Positions 10,034-20,965 of a DNA stretch of 64,000 nucleotides are shown in pieces. The stretch covers positions 7,626,001 through 7,690,000 of the forward strand of contig OY754468.1 of the NCBI GenBank assembly GCA_963575645.1, written 5' to 3'. The number at the start of each line of letters is the position of its first letter. The first letter of the stretch is position 1. The notes under the pieces are model-generated. The model had not been told where the DNA came from. It saw nothing but the letters and a program-made list of their open reading frames with translations, and made no database searches. The stretch comes from Xanthostigma xanthostigma (taxonomy: Eukaryota; Arthropoda; Insecta; Raphidioptera; Raphidiidae). Both the position numbers and the translations under genes were made by a program.

Positions 10034-10672
10034 AAGTTCGTTCCGTCTTTGGAACTTTTTTGCGCAAATCCATAGTAAACACCACATTTATTTCCTTCAA
10101 CACAAAGGTGCCAGTGAAACGAGATCGTTTCTCGAACACATCCCGAAAACATGTCCGTCCGACTAAGGACACTGTCCATGTTCGTTCAGTTTTTGGAACT
10201 GTTTTGAAAATCTTTTATAAAAACTTCATTTATTTCCTTCAACACAAAAGTGCCAGTGAAACAATGGAACGAGATCGTTCCTCGAACACACTCCTAAAAC
10301 ATGTCCGTCCGACTAAGGAAACTTTCCATGTTCGTTCCGCCTTTGGAACTGTTTTGCGCAAAGTAAAAACCTTATTTATTTCCTTCAACACTAAGGTGCC
10401 AGTGAAACAGTGGAACGAGATCGTTCCTCGAATAAGTTTCCCGAAAACATGTCCGTCCAACTGAGGAAACTTTCTAAGTTCGTTCCATCTTTGGAACTGT
10501 TTTTCGCAAATCCGTAATAAAAACCTCATTTATTTCCTTCAACACAAAGATGCCAGTGAAACAAAATCGTTCCTCGAACACACTCCGAAAACATGTCCGT
10601 CCGACTAAAGAAACTATAACTATGTTCGTTCCGCCTTTGGAACTGTTTTGCGCAAATCCATAATAAAAACCG
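10034..10672. repeat. Tandem array, ~4.3 copies of a ~147-bp unit
   Basis: Starts of the unit (GTTCGTTCCGTCTTTGGAAC and variants) fall at 10036, 10180, 10330, 10478 and 10624, giving periods of 144, 150, 148 and 146 bp. Each unit contains TTTATTTCCTTCAACAC, GTGCCAGTGAAAC, CGATCGTTYCTCGAA-type sequence and AAAACATGTCCGTCC. Copies differ by 5-15 percent with small indels. Overlapping ORFs on both strands are by-products. It resembles a short satellite array. Confidence 0.9.
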
Positions 10673-11287
10673 CACAAACGTCGACTAAACAACGAGTATT
10701 TAATCATAATAACACCATCAGGTGGCCTTAATTATTCTTATGGCAAAGTTGCGAAGTGTATTTGAAAGTCTCTTAAAGAAGGCTACAATTAACTTTCAGG
10801 CCGTTGTAAAAATAATAAATAAGTAACTAAAATTTCTCATATAGAAGATAGCATAATTTTTATTACTTTACCAAAAATGGTTAAACAAAGCAAGCGCTGT
10901 TGTGTTGTTAATACCAAACATGATTTTAATTTATTATATGTGCTGATCGCACGTTCATAATTACGCTGCACGGCGCCACCATTTTGAACTTAATTAAATT
11001 GATACAGGACTTGGATAATTGCCCCACAATTCCACATGTTTATCGGAGTACACCGTTCGCATGTATAAATCTATCCCGACAACAGTGGTGACGTCAAATC
11101 AAAAAGTGATAGATTTGTCATTTTTTTGTTAAATTTGAAGATTTATAATAAACAAAATAAATAACTTTTAAATGTTTATAATAAAACAAAAATTTCAACG
11201 GAACTTTATTCTTTCAAGTGTTAAGATGACACCACAATTTATTAAACTTTTAAATTGTTATTTAATAAGTACTATAAAAAAAATTAT
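10673..11287. other. Nothing recognised
   Basis: A/T-rich DNA between the tandem array and a truncated repeat; no gene seen. Confidence 0.45.
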
Positions 11288-11482
11288 TTTACTGATAAAG
11301 ATACATACTGAAAGGTGTATATAATTTGGTACAGATGTTGAATTGTGAAATTAAGAAAAAAAATGTTTTTTTTTTATTTTGTCCAAAAACAAAGTTAATA
11401 GTTCATACAATAGAGCCACACTGCCTATAAAAACAAATACACTATATTGTCGGCAGGGTTTGGCACTGCGTCCCGAGTTTTT
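11288..11482 (+). repeat. Repeat family A, 3' fragment
   Basis: Matches the last ~200 bp of the full copies at 16347-17068 and 58628-59384: GGTGTATATAATTTGGTACAGATG, GAGCCACACTGCCTATAAAA, ACACTATATTGTCGGCAGGG and CCGAGTTTTT. It is truncated at the 5' side. Confidence 0.8.
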
Positions 11483-11950
11483 ATTATTATGGCGCCGTCA
11501 TAGTCCGAATGATGTGCAGTCAACACACTAAATTAAAATCATATGAATTGTATACCTTTATGTAATTTTACGCAATTTGCTAGTATTGTCATAGCAAATA
11601 GCAGTTTAATTTGCCGGATACATGCATAGTTAAAATGTCAATATAAATCAAATGAGTATTTACTCTTAGTATCATTAGTTCCATTACATAATATAATGTA
11701 CCCACATGAATATGCTATTTATTTTTATATCTAATAATTATATAATGCGCAAAAACTTAAAATTTGACGATCGAAACTCTCCTAAAACTATGATATGATA
11801 TATAGTTAGAAGCTGACGCGCAAAAAAAACGTCCTAACTTTCTGCCGCTTGGTGCATGAGCTATTTAAGTAATTTAGAGCATTTTTTCTTATATGATGTG
11901 AATCTTGACTAATTTGAAGATAGGGGGGATAAAAAATGTCAAAGATGGTA
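11483..11950. other. Nothing recognised
   Basis: No gene or clear repeat. Confidence 0.45.
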
Positions 11951-12037
11951 AATAACATGAACCATTTAAAATGTCTGACACCTCGAATATGTTCGACATA
12001 TTCGAGGTGTCAGACATTTTAAATGGTTCATGTTATT
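11951..12037. repeat. Perfect hairpin, 42-bp arms, 3-base loop
   Basis: Bases 11951-11992 are exactly complementary to 11996-12037, with loop TCG. The stem includes GTCTGACACCTCGAATATG. The perfect match over 42 bp suggests a young MITE or a recent fold-back event. A small-RNA hairpin is possible, but animal miRNA stems are normally shorter and imperfect. Confidence 0.9.
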
Positions 12038-12800
12038 TGTCAGAGAACATTATTTTAGCGTTTTGGTTGAAGTTTTTAAGCTATCCAATTAAAAAAACAA
12101 ACAGTATTTATAAATTTTTACATGCCGTTTCGAAAGCTTAGAGGGAAAACGCCCCAAAATCAAGAAAAGTCATAGAGGAAATAGGTGTCAGACTAGGCCT
12201 AATGAAGCCATATACAAAGTTTGGGGAGAGTATTTGTCAGTAAAATTTTTGCCGACGGGCACTCTGACTATAATGTCATTTATCACTAATATCACATAAG
12301 TTAAAATAAGATAAATTTAACAGCGCTGTTAAATTTACCAGTGCCCGCACAGATTAGCGCCAATAGTGTTATTCTGTAGAGTCAGGCTTAGAATATTGAC
12401 AGTGCTGTTAATGTATCATCACAACATATTTGACATTACATACGGTAAAGCGAGACAAAAAATTTTACAGTTCTGTAATATTATACAGAATAGCACCAGT
12501 AATTTGGTTGCAATAAGATATTGAATATAATTTAAATTAATACAAAATCGTAGGTAATTCACGCGAACGAATCATCAGCAAAAAACTAATGCGTAATAAA
12601 GCATATTATTCTCGCCTTAAAATGGCACACGATGTTACGGTGTAGGTATGTATGTACACCAATCCATTGAATGAGAAAAATTACATTATAATTATCTATT
12701 ATAATATAGTTTTATTACTATTGCTTTGTTTTCTATTGAAACTTCATACAGAATCGGCAAAGAAGAAATTGTTTCATAAACAAATGAATAGATAATGCTA
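12038..12800. other. Nothing recognised
   Basis: Non-coding. It includes a short palindrome, AATTTAACAGCGCTGTTAAATT, near 12325, and two TATTCTGTA/TACAGAATA motifs about 115 bp apart, which could be remnants of a small inverted-repeat element. Confidence 0.4.
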
Positions 12801-13597
12801 TCCTATGACTAATATTATAAATGCGAATGTGAGTTTTTTTTTTTGTTACGCTTGCACGCGTAAACTGCTGAACAGATTTCGATAAATTTTGGCAAGGAGA
12901 TAGATTACATCCCGAGGAAGGACATAGGCTATTGTTTGTCTCAAAAACAACTCTGAAGGAGTGAAATAGGGGATGAAAGTTTGTATGGAGAACCGAACAT
13001 TTCTCAAGTGAGAGATATGAAAATTCATAGGCTTTTGGTAAGAAATAAATAATTACGTGTTTTAGTGTTTTTGCAAAATCATCCCTCAAAAGGGTAGAAT
13101 TGGGGATGATTTAAAAAATTCACACGTAATATACCTATCTATACTAATATATAAAACTGAAGAGTTTGTTTGGTTGAACACGCTAATCTCAGGAACTACT
13201 GGTTCGAATTGAACATTATTTTGTTGGATAGCTCATTTATCGAGGAAGGCTATAGGCTATATAATATCACGCTTCGACCAATAGGAGCAGAGCATCAATG
13301 AAAAATGTTGCAAAATGTAACTCAAAATTTGTCCGTCCGACAAAAACTTTTGAACGGTAATTCGATCATTATGACAATTTGGACACAACATTCATCTCGA
13401 TAAACTAAGATGAATGTGCGTACTCATGTACCTCCCCCCATTCGTTCTTTTGCACCCGGGTGAAACCGGGCACGCAAACCACTGCTGGCAAAAATGTCAA
13501 AGTGTATAAACATTTTTTTTTAAGTGGTACGGATCCACTATTGTTGTCGCTGTCCCGTTTCATCTCAATCGCGTGCGGAACCGCGGGTAGCAGCTAG
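12801..13597 (+). mobile_element. Helitron family 4, containing a nested Helitron
   Basis: Begins TCCTATGACTAATATTATAAA and ends with the hairpin GCGTGCGGAACCGCGG plus GGTAGCAGCTAG|T, the standard Helitron 3' layout of a hairpin just upstream of CTAG. It carries the sub-terminal CGTAAACTGCTGAACAGATTT also seen inverted near 24.3 kb. A family-1 Helitron sits inside it (13138-13490). Non-autonomous: no Rep/helicase ORF. Confidence 0.75.
13138..13490 (+). mobile_element. Helitron family 1, nested copy without the tRNA segment
   Basis: Starts TCTATACTAATATATAAA. It contains GCTCATTTATCGAGGAAGGCTA and TTTTGAACGGTAA, and the terminal hairpin CACCCGGGTG with a mutated end (ACTGCTGG in place of CGCTAG). 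It lacks the tRNA-Lys segment carried by other family members. Confidence 0.75.
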
Positions 13598-13610
13598 TAA
13601 AATATAATTT

Positions 13611-14153
13611 AAATAAATAAAATTGTCGACCAATTTTCTTTAGACTATATATTGGCAAAAATAAAATTGTAAATCAATATATATTAGAAATCGTGTCCAT
13701 CGAGACAATTATTTATAAGAATCGCAGGATTGTGGACAAAAAGTTCTTTATTAAGTGTACGACGTTTCGTCTATAAATTTTAAATTTTCATATTAATTGT
13801 ACTTGAAAAAGTCTAAATTTATAGACGAAACGTCGTACACTGAATAAAGAACTTTTTGTCCACAATCCTGCGATTCTTATTAATAATTATAAATCAATAT
13901 TACAAAAGATGTCGTTTCGATCCGGATTTGGATCAACTTGAGAAATAATCTAAAAAATATAAAAAATAATTAGTAGGTATATATCTATTTATTTTATAAT
14001 AGAATAAAGTTAATTAATTATCGAAACGTCATCTTTTGTAATAATTAATATCGATTTATAATTTTATTTTTGTTAATATAATAGTCTGACAAAAATTGAT
14101 CGACAATTTTATTTATTTGAAGAGTTCTATTCAGACGTTAATCAAAGATTTGA
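13611..14153. repeat. Nested set of three hairpin MITEs
   Basis: Outer element: AATAAAATTGTCGACCAATTTT at 13616 is mirrored by AAATTGATCGACAATTTTATT near 14093-14113; a compact relative lies at 23604-23712. Inside are hairpin C (13715-13880, arms of about 60 bp from ATAAGAATCGCAGG to GACGTTTCGTC) and hairpin B (about 13884-14061, arms TACAAAAGATGTCGTTTCGA against TCGAAACGTCATCTTTTGTA). B and C carry GAAACG beside a short stem (TAGAC and GGATC respectively). Confidence 0.8.
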
Positions 14154-15153
14154 AAATATAATTTACTCGAAAGGCTATTCAAATGCTATGCTATAATGGC
14201 AGTATGATAATAATAATTATTTATATTGCTTATTTTTGGAAAGATCGAAATAGATATCCTTAAAAACGAAACTCAAGAAACTGCCCAATTTCTTTCCTTA
14301 TACGAAGTGAGTGAAAACAAATCATGTTCTACAAAAATTAAATGATTACAAAGCCAACGCGAATAAGAAGTTCTCTTTAGGTAATTTTGTATTTAAATTC
14401 ATTGTTTTGTAAATAAAACAATTTATATTTACAGTAGGTAATGTATACATAAATCGCATTAATAAAACGAATAATCGCTTCATTAAAAAAGGTAATATTG
14501 CATTAAATACTTTATAATCTCCTTGACCTCAAATGGGCAATTTGCGATACTTAAAAGTAAGCTCTGCTTAACAAAAACAATCGGCAAAAAAACAATTGAG
14601 TGCATAATAAACAAAACAACAACCGACCACGCGCATAAAACGTGGCGTATGTGGGTGACAAATGAGCGCGTCTTCTTTTTGGATACAGTTGTTTATAATA
14701 GGCGCTTAGTTGTGTTTGTTCTTCTTTTTTTTCACCTTGCATATTTTGTTTTCTATACGGACGATGAACTTTGAGTAGACGTAGTTCTGTGGGTTGAAAT
14801 GGGTGGAACTATATGTCTATAAATCTCAAAATCCGCGATGATTATCTGCTGTCTTGTGAATAAAAAATCACGACACGAAATGCACACAAAAACAAATTTG
14901 TTGTTACTAAAATAACCAATAAATTTTCGATTAAAAAATACCTACGCATTACCGAAAAACAGTTTTTAAGTCGATCAAAAACTTTATAAATCAATATTTG
15001 CAGAAGCAAGACTAAATTTTCAAATTATACAGTATGCTTCCACTAAGTCAATGATCGATAAGTTAGCACTTTCTATATTGTACTCGACTACTTTTGACTG
15101 TCACAAGTCCTAGCATAACTCCATGTGATGACTTAGAAAAAATATTGTAACAA
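14154..15153. other. Nothing recognised
   Basis: About 1 kb of A/T-rich DNA. Two overlapping ORFs of opposite strand (14523-14774, 14551-14742) have no recognisable features, and the antisense overlap argues against both. Confidence 0.45.
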
Positions 15154-15500
15154 TCTATACTAATATATAAAGCTGAAGAGTATGTTTGTTTTGTTGAACG
15201 CGCTAATCTCTGGGACTATTGTTCGAATTCAATTTTTTTTGTTGGATAGCTCATTTATCGAAGAAGGCTTTAGGCTATATAATATCACGCTACGACCAAT
15301 AGGAGCGGAGCATCAATGAAAAATGTTGCAAAATATAACTCAAAATTAGTCCGTCTGACAAAAACTTTTGAACGGTAACTCCGATCATCATGAAATTTGA
15401 ACACAGCATTCATCTCGGTAAACGAAGATAAACGTGCATACTCATGTCCCTCTCTCCATTCGTTCTTTTGCACCTGGGTTAAACCTGGCGGGACCGCTAG
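15154..15500 (+). mobile_element. Helitron family 1, short complete copy
   Basis: 347 bp from TCTATACTAATATATAAAG to GGGACCGCTAG|T, with CACCTGGGTTAAACCTGG forming the terminal hairpin. It lacks the tRNA-Lys segment and adjoining body present in the 43.0-kb copy, so it is an internally deleted derivative. ORFs inside are incidental. Confidence 0.85.
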
Positions 15501-15822
15501 TTTTTTATATCTATATAGAAATATATTTGAATATACAAATTATCTTCGTGTCGTTCACACAGATGACAGATCAGTGGCACTATACATCTGGTCGGCCAAT
15601 CACAGGTTGTATTATGTCAACGCCATTTCGGCAGTTGCACGTTTCTGTGTTTAAAATTCCATTGAATAATATACACTTTTGGGAATTTTTTTGGGGAAAA
15701 ACTTTCAAAGAATTCTCGAACAATGGTCAATAAACTATTTGCAATATAGATTCCCACAGACAAACAGAAATATGGGATTGTCCCATTCTGGATTTATTAC
15801 TAGTGAGTTCGTTTTATTAAAA
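15501..15822. other. Nothing recognised
   Basis: Spacer between two Helitron termini. Overlapping ORFs (15397-15879) run in from the Helitron and show no family resemblance. Confidence 0.4.
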
Positions 15823-16050
15823 CTAGCTGTCCTGTCCGGCTTCGCCCGAATTCGTAGATTGCCACCGTTTTTTCATTGACTTACGTTGCAAAATTGGTCT
15901 CTTTATTTTAACGGGATAATATATTGCCTGTGTCCATCCTGAAGGTCCATTCTAATTATTGGTGAAAGTCGGATGAGTAGTTTCGGAGATGACCTCCTAC
16001 ATCCAAACTTACAAACTTTTCCTTTTTATAATAGTGGCATAGAAATACAG
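15823..16050 (-). mobile_element. Helitron family 2, 3' end (minus strand)
   Basis: On the minus strand it ends ...AATTCGGGCGAAGCCGGACAGGACAGCTAG|T. The body (GACCAATTTTGCAACGTAAG, GGACCTTCAGGATGGACACAGG) matches 42104-42312 (plus) and 21525-21720 (minus). The 5' end is not clear. Confidence 0.7.
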
Positions 16051-16346
16051 GTTATGCTTTGCCATCATCTGTGACCTAACTTTGTAAATAAATGTTCAAA
16101 AATTATAAGGAAACTATATTCTTTGTTAAAATTTCTGAACAAAGCGATTTCAATCTCAGCGTATGATATTTTAAAGATTGTAAATAGATAATCGACGTTT
16201 AACTGTACACATTTTAACCGTTACAACAATGTAAAAATATTCATCTCACAGAACTGAATAAGTAATTATTCGATTGTCATCAAACCTGACGTCATTCTTG
16301 TAGGTATGTGTGTAGGAAGGAGTCGTTGATAATTGGACTATTTTAT
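16051..16346. other. Nothing recognised
   Basis: No gene or repeat recognised between a Helitron end and repeat family A. Confidence 0.4.
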
Positions 16347-16478
16347 TAGTGTATTTGCCATAAGGCACTTACACTATTGGCGTCGGTCGGATGGCGGGAC
16401 CTAGGGGTCGGACCAAAATTTCTCGACGTTTCATAAGTTTCTAAGAAGTTTGGCACCATTTTTGGAAATGTTTATATA

Positions 16479-16531
<53 letters not shown>

Positions 16532-17068
16532 ATATATATATGTGTTAGCACGATAACTCTCGACAGACTTAATCGATTTAAACGAAATTTGGTCCACACG
16601 TTGGAATCCATCACCGCACGAAGCCTATTTAAAATGGGCCTAATCGGGCCATGTTAAGGGTGGTATTTAGGGGTTGAAAAAAGTTTTCGGGCCCAAAAAT
16701 ACCGAAAAAATTCTCAGAATCGTTTCAAAATTGAAATTTAACCCTTTAGTAGGTATTAAAAAGTGCCGCTAAAATTTTAAAAAAATCGGCCCCACAGGAC
16801 CGGACTTACAAATTTTATGAAAACACAAGTTTACTGATATAGATTTACATACAGAAGGGTGTATATAATTTAGTACAGATGTTGAATTGCTATGTAGTAT
16901 TAAAATTAACTAAAAAAATGTTGTTTTAAGGGGTGTATTAAGGGTTTTTTTTTTATTTATTTTGTTCAAAAACAAAGTTAAGCTCATACAATAGAGGCCA
17001 CACTGCCTATAAAAGCAAATACACTATATTGTCGGCAGGGTTTCGCACTGCGACCCGAGTTTTTTTTT
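16347..17068 (+). repeat. Repeat family A, full copy 1
   Basis: Nearly identical in order and sequence to 58628-59384. It starts TAGTGTATTTGCCATAAGGC, then GGCGTCGGTCGGATGGCGGG, a (TA)n microsatellite (16468-16540), GATAACTCTCGACAGACTTA, and ends CGGCAGGGTTTCGCACTGCG then CCCGAG-T(n). The first 20 bases resemble the inverse of ATACACTAT near the 3' end, so weak terminal inverted repeats are possible. No coding capacity; class unknown. Confidence 0.8.
16468..16540. repeat. (TA)n microsatellite inside repeat A
   Basis: Alternating TA interrupted by TG and TTTA. It occupies the same internal position in the second copy (58755-58856), so the microsatellite is part of the element. Confidence 0.95.
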
Positions 17069-17364
17069 CAAATTGACACCGTACCTCCAGAATAAATTAA
17101 TGATAAAATAGTGACACTGCGATATCTGCTGATCATATTACAAGTTCTGTATAGTTCAATCGCTAAATATACAAGGTGTCTTGAAATTGCCACGCCTTAT
17201 CTTCATTTAATGTTGATGAAATGGATGATCTAATAGTACTTACATCTATAGAGTTGCTAGATCGAAAACTTAGATTTCCGGGACATGTTCTGAGGCCTTG
17301 GTTGGAAAATTGATACAGGTAGCAAACTGATGATGAGGCTACGCCTGATATTCTACAAAATGGA

Positions 17365-17600
17365 GCATAATAATAATAATAATAAATTCCTCTAACTCCT
17401 TAGGGGAACATAGGGCATCTACGAAAATTTTTAATCTGATCCTATCTTTTGCTATATTTTTGACTTGAAGCCAGGTAGTTCCTTGTTCCATAACTTCTTC
17501 ACGAATATTTCTTCTCTAGGATATTTTTACGATATCCCTGTGGGTTCCAATCCTACCTCTCTTCGCTATGTCGTCATCTGTCTTTCGTAGCCTGATGTCC
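17365..17600 (-). mobile_element. LINE 3' fragment with (TTA)n tail
   Basis: On the minus strand one frame reads DIRLRKTDDDIAKRGRIG, an internal stop, then MEQGTTWLQVKNIAKDRIR and LKIFVDALCSPKE. This resembles the C-terminal end of endonuclease/reverse-transcriptase ORFs of insect LINEs (the ...VDALCS ending). The fragment finishes in a (TTA)n tail at about 17365-17388 (AATAATAAT on plus). It is broken by at least one stop. The clade is uncertain. Confidence 0.5.
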
Positions 17601-18064
17601 TACAAAAAACGCGTATGGAGGATAGTATAAAAAAATTACCAGCCGCAAATAATTGGTTAGGCACTGTTTATACCCGACTGCGCAAAAAGATAGATAATTT
17701 TAACACAGCGTTTGTAGTTGGTACTAACTGTAGATATATAATCGCGTCGCGACATCTGGCGACGAGCCTGAAAGGAAGGCTTCGAGGGCTGAATCTGACC
17801 TAGAGTATTTTGAGAGAATAATTATTATCCCTATAAAAAATCATCTTGGTATAGAGGCGTTGAAGAAAACTTAGGTCGCTCTTTGTAATTCATGTTTATT
17901 CACTGACCCTATCATGATTCAAGACGCAGATGCTCAAAACAGGGAAGAATTTCTAGATATTGATGTATATGAACCTATTTTTTCCCGCCAAAATAAACTC
18001 CCAATACCATTTGACTACGAGCCTACGCTAATCTCTCTTGATGATTTTTGTATTGCATCCTAGT
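17601..18064. other. Nothing recognised
   Basis: Contains a 62-codon ORF (17615-17803, plus) without recognisable features. Confidence 0.4.
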
Positions 18065-18595
18065 AATTAGTCTATATGTTACAGTCAATGTCCGGAATCC
18101 GGGCAATGTCGACAATGCCTGGGCAATGTCGATATTGACCGGTCAATGTCTACAATGCCCTAGCCACATCGGGCAATGTCCGAAATCGGACAAGATTCTG
18201 AAATTTAATGCATTGAGATATATTGTTTATTGCTCATATCATATAAAAAATACAATTATTTATATTTGTAATGCCTTTTTTGTATTTTTTTTTTCATTAA
18301 AATAAATAAAATGTGTGGAAATAAATTATACATGGTTTCAATCATCTATAATATTGTAATAGAAAGCTGAAAAATATATTCTTCAATAGTTGATATCAGT
18401 GATAAAAATTCCACAAAAAGGGTTAATGATAACTTATCATGATAAAGATACAATCATATGTCAGCGTTTCATGTTTATAAAAAAATCTATTTTTTGAACC
18501 TTGTTCGATTTCGTACATTGCCCGATGTGGCTCAGGAATTGTCGACATTTCCCAGATTCCGGACATTGACCGTAACATATACAAACTATAAACTA
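18065..18595. mobile_element. MITE with long ends built of GGGCAATGTC repeats
   Basis: Left end TATATGTTACAGTCAATGTC and right end, inverted, TATATGTTACGGTCAATGTC. The match continues through CCGGAATC, GGGCAATGTCGACAAT and GCCACATCGGGCAATGT, with small indels, over 70-110 bp. GGGCAATGTC-like 10-mers recur several times in the left arm and could be transposase-binding sub-repeats. The interior is A/T-rich and non-coding. Confidence 0.8.
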
Positions 18596-18608
18596 ATAAC
18601 AACTAGTG

Positions 18609-19079
18609 TCAAAAATGGGATAAGTTAAGCACATGGTGTCTTTTTAGCCTGGATATTTTTGTACTATTATCTAGAAAGCTTATGGCAGTTGGTTGAGATG
18701 GTTCTGTAACCTTCCTTTGGTATTTGATGCTCGAATTACTTCGATTACTGTTAAGTGTACTTGATTCATCTGTTATCATGCGCATTGTTCTTGATTGGAA
18801 CCTTTGCATTGTTGCAATGCTCCGTAATTGCGTTCCGTAAATCCATACCCGTTTTAGGTTGGCTTTGTGGAGCAGCAAATTGTTTTAAATTGTCAATTGA
18901 GATTTCTTCCCGATAAGTCGCCACATTTTCTTCCTTTTCATGAGCAGTTGCTTTCTCTTGACCAAGATATGGTTCACGAGGTGATTTTCTTCGTCGGCTT
19001 GGGGTAGTTTGGTGTCACTTAATTTGACAGCAGGGCATGTTTCTCTATTTAAGGCTGACGTTTCAATTGTATTCTTCAC
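18609..19079 (-). mobile_element. Jockey-like LINE reverse-transcriptase fragment (decayed)
   Basis: Two minus-strand ORFs (18885-19079, then 18609-18878) separated by a stop and four bases read as one decayed polypeptide. It shows SDTKLPQADEE, then HILVKRKQLLMKRKKMWRLI, GKKSQL, LLLHKANLKRVWIYGTQL, IQRFQS-like MQRFQSRTMRMITD, and finally FLDNSTKISRLKRHHVLNL. This is the order seen at the C-terminal side of jockey-clade ORF2 (the P-W-YG-QLWG region, LRMI, and LLDN...RRLKR). About 15 residues around the YLG..D motif are deleted, and the WG Trp is lost. It is an inactive remnant. Confidence 0.75.
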
Positions 19080-19639
19080 TTTAGTTAATGGATGACCATA
19101 ATAAGTGTCACTTTTGGCTTCACACTTCCTTCCATAGTTAAGTTATAAACATAGACACACCTTGCATGTATAAATGGCATATAGTTATCGTGAACGGCCA
19201 ATTTACACTTAAAACTGGTATATTGGAACCCTCAGGGCAAATGCACAATTAACTCTATGATATATAATATGCAGAAATTACTACCTGGACTTTCGTAGCG
19301 TTATTATTAACGCCGTTGCAATATTATTTCCAACCTACATGTTTACGTTGGCTGTTCATATGATTATTATCATTGAATGTTTAATATTCTAAAATCAAAC
19401 AACAACTTTAAAGTTTAAATCGATGTTTTATTCATGGATTATTTCTAAATCCACTAGAATGACGTGAAATCCTTCACGGAAAATTATTCTTACAAGTCCC
19501 CATAGCTCCTATAAGTAGCAGTAATGTTGGTTTTCAGTTCAGTATTAAAAAATAAGACATTATTGGTGTGGTTGAGGTATAACTCGGAACGTCAGTTATA
19601 TCAAGTGCATTAATTAATAGAATAGAATATAATTTTATT
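19080..19639. other. Nothing recognised
   Basis: No gene found. Confidence 0.4.
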
Positions 19640-19956
19640 TGTATAAATCACATATGATAATACAAAACGTCAAATTTAAAATTTAAAAATTCATTGATGG
19701 TGTAAAATGAGTTTCTTTTAAAGAAACTGTTAAGGTTGTTTTTAAAATTTTTAAGGGGTAAACCCTGTATTGATTCTAGCAGTCTGTTATATAACTTTTT
19801 GGCCATGTAATGTGGGGCAGCTTTTCTTAAGGGTAGGCAAATAGCATTTTTGGTTCTCGTATTATAACTATGGTAGTTAGAATGGTTTCCGAAGCGGTCA
19901 ATGTTTGTTTTTGCATATATCAAGCTTTGATACAGGTAAGTAGATATTAATGCCAT
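19640..19956 (-). mobile_element. LINE reverse-transcriptase C-terminal tail
   Basis: The minus ORF shows YLYQSLIYAKTN, HSYNTRTK, LPLRKAAPHYMAKKLYNRL and a FYTINEFL ending. These are hallmarks of the last ~100 residues of the LINE ORF2 type also present at 45.3-46.4 kb (YSIQEFF ending) and 61.7-62.0 kb (YSVQDLF ending). Severely 5'-truncated. The 3' flank has a short TATTC-like tail near 19620-19634. Confidence 0.75.
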
Positions 19957-20387
19957 AATGCTATGTTTTATAAATATTAGGCTAATACTAATTATTGGAT
20001 AAGCTCAGATCGAATTGCACCGGATCATCTATTTTATAGTTCATTGATTTATCGAAAGTGTAATAAACAAACGTGAATAGTAAGTGGAATGATTCCGTCT
20101 TATTGCAGTTTTTTTTTCTAAAATAAATCATTATATCTATTATAAATTCAGTCTACTAGTATACCTACCTGCCAAATTTACGACCAACTAAACTATTAAT
20201 AATCACAAGTTACATAAATTACGCATTTTATACGTCTGCGGTTTATAAATAAATATAATATTGTAACGACTAAAATGAATCACATATGTTAAGCTTGCGA
20301 TACACATAACAAGTTTTGATCTTAAATGAAAAAAAAGTGAAACAAACAGAGATTTTTCGTTGATGAAGAAAAAATTACATTACAATA
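19957..20387. other. Nothing recognised
   Basis: A/T-rich non-coding DNA. Confidence 0.4.
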
Positions 20388-20631
20388 CAGTTGAACGCCG
20401 AAATTACAATAATCGGACATAGATTGGTAATAAAGAAAAACGCATAGAATAAACTTTATTACCTAAATTTAACAAACACAGTTCTACAATAACGCTCACT
20501 TGAACATCTCGATGTATTCTTGCGTCCCCACAAAACTTGTTTTTATTAAAAAATTACTTGGTTTTAATTTTTTATATTTCACTTAGGACCGATTCGGATA
20601 ATTGGCGATTCGGTTAATCGGCGTTCTACTG
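20388..20631. mobile_element. pogo/Tigger-like MITE, TA target duplication
   Basis: 244 bp flanked by TA. It starts CAGTTGAACGCCGA and ends TCGGCGTTCTACTG. The mirrored ends include GATTAACCGAATCGCC-like sub-terminal sequence. The CAGT...ACTG ends and TA duplication fit the Tc1/mariner-pogo superfamily. Non-autonomous. Confidence 0.75.
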
Positions 20632-20749
20632 TACCTACCTTACAGAAATTTCGCATCGTGAGGGAAGCGGAACTTTTAAGTTTTTTTAAGTTTTATAAAA
20701 AAAATGCCAAGATAGTTACGAAGATTTCATTGACAAAGGAACTGGTTAT

Positions 20750-20965
20750 GTAAAGGCCGCTGCACACGAGGCTGGTTTTGCCGCTGGAATCACTGCTGGG
20801 CATTGTGCTGGCTGGCGCGCTGGCCGCGAAGATGGAAATTATGTCAATGCAGGCTCGCGTGCGTGGTCACAAAGATGCATTTCAAAATTAGAACCGGGAC
20901 TATTCTTCGTATTCTTCGTGCTAGTTTGTCTGCTTGTTGTGAGTAAGAACCAATCAGGAAATAGT
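20750..20965 (+). repeat. Repeat family B (GCTGCACACGAGGCTGG), partial
   Basis: Contains AAGGCCGCTGCACACGAGGC, GGTTTTGCCGCTGG and a downstream AACCAATCAGGAAA, as in 60158-60530 and 37382-37790. Only part of the unit is present. Non-coding. Confidence 0.65.

Noticed and set aside
10034..10672. CRISPR-like array
   Set aside because: Units are contiguous tandem repeats of ~147 bp without unique spacers, in a eukaryotic genome.
9656..10707. Arg/Ser-rich and tandemly repeated ORFs on both strands
   Set aside because: They coincide with the GGCCGAAG inverted repeat and the ~147-bp tandem array; the reading frame is not kept between units (periods 144-150).
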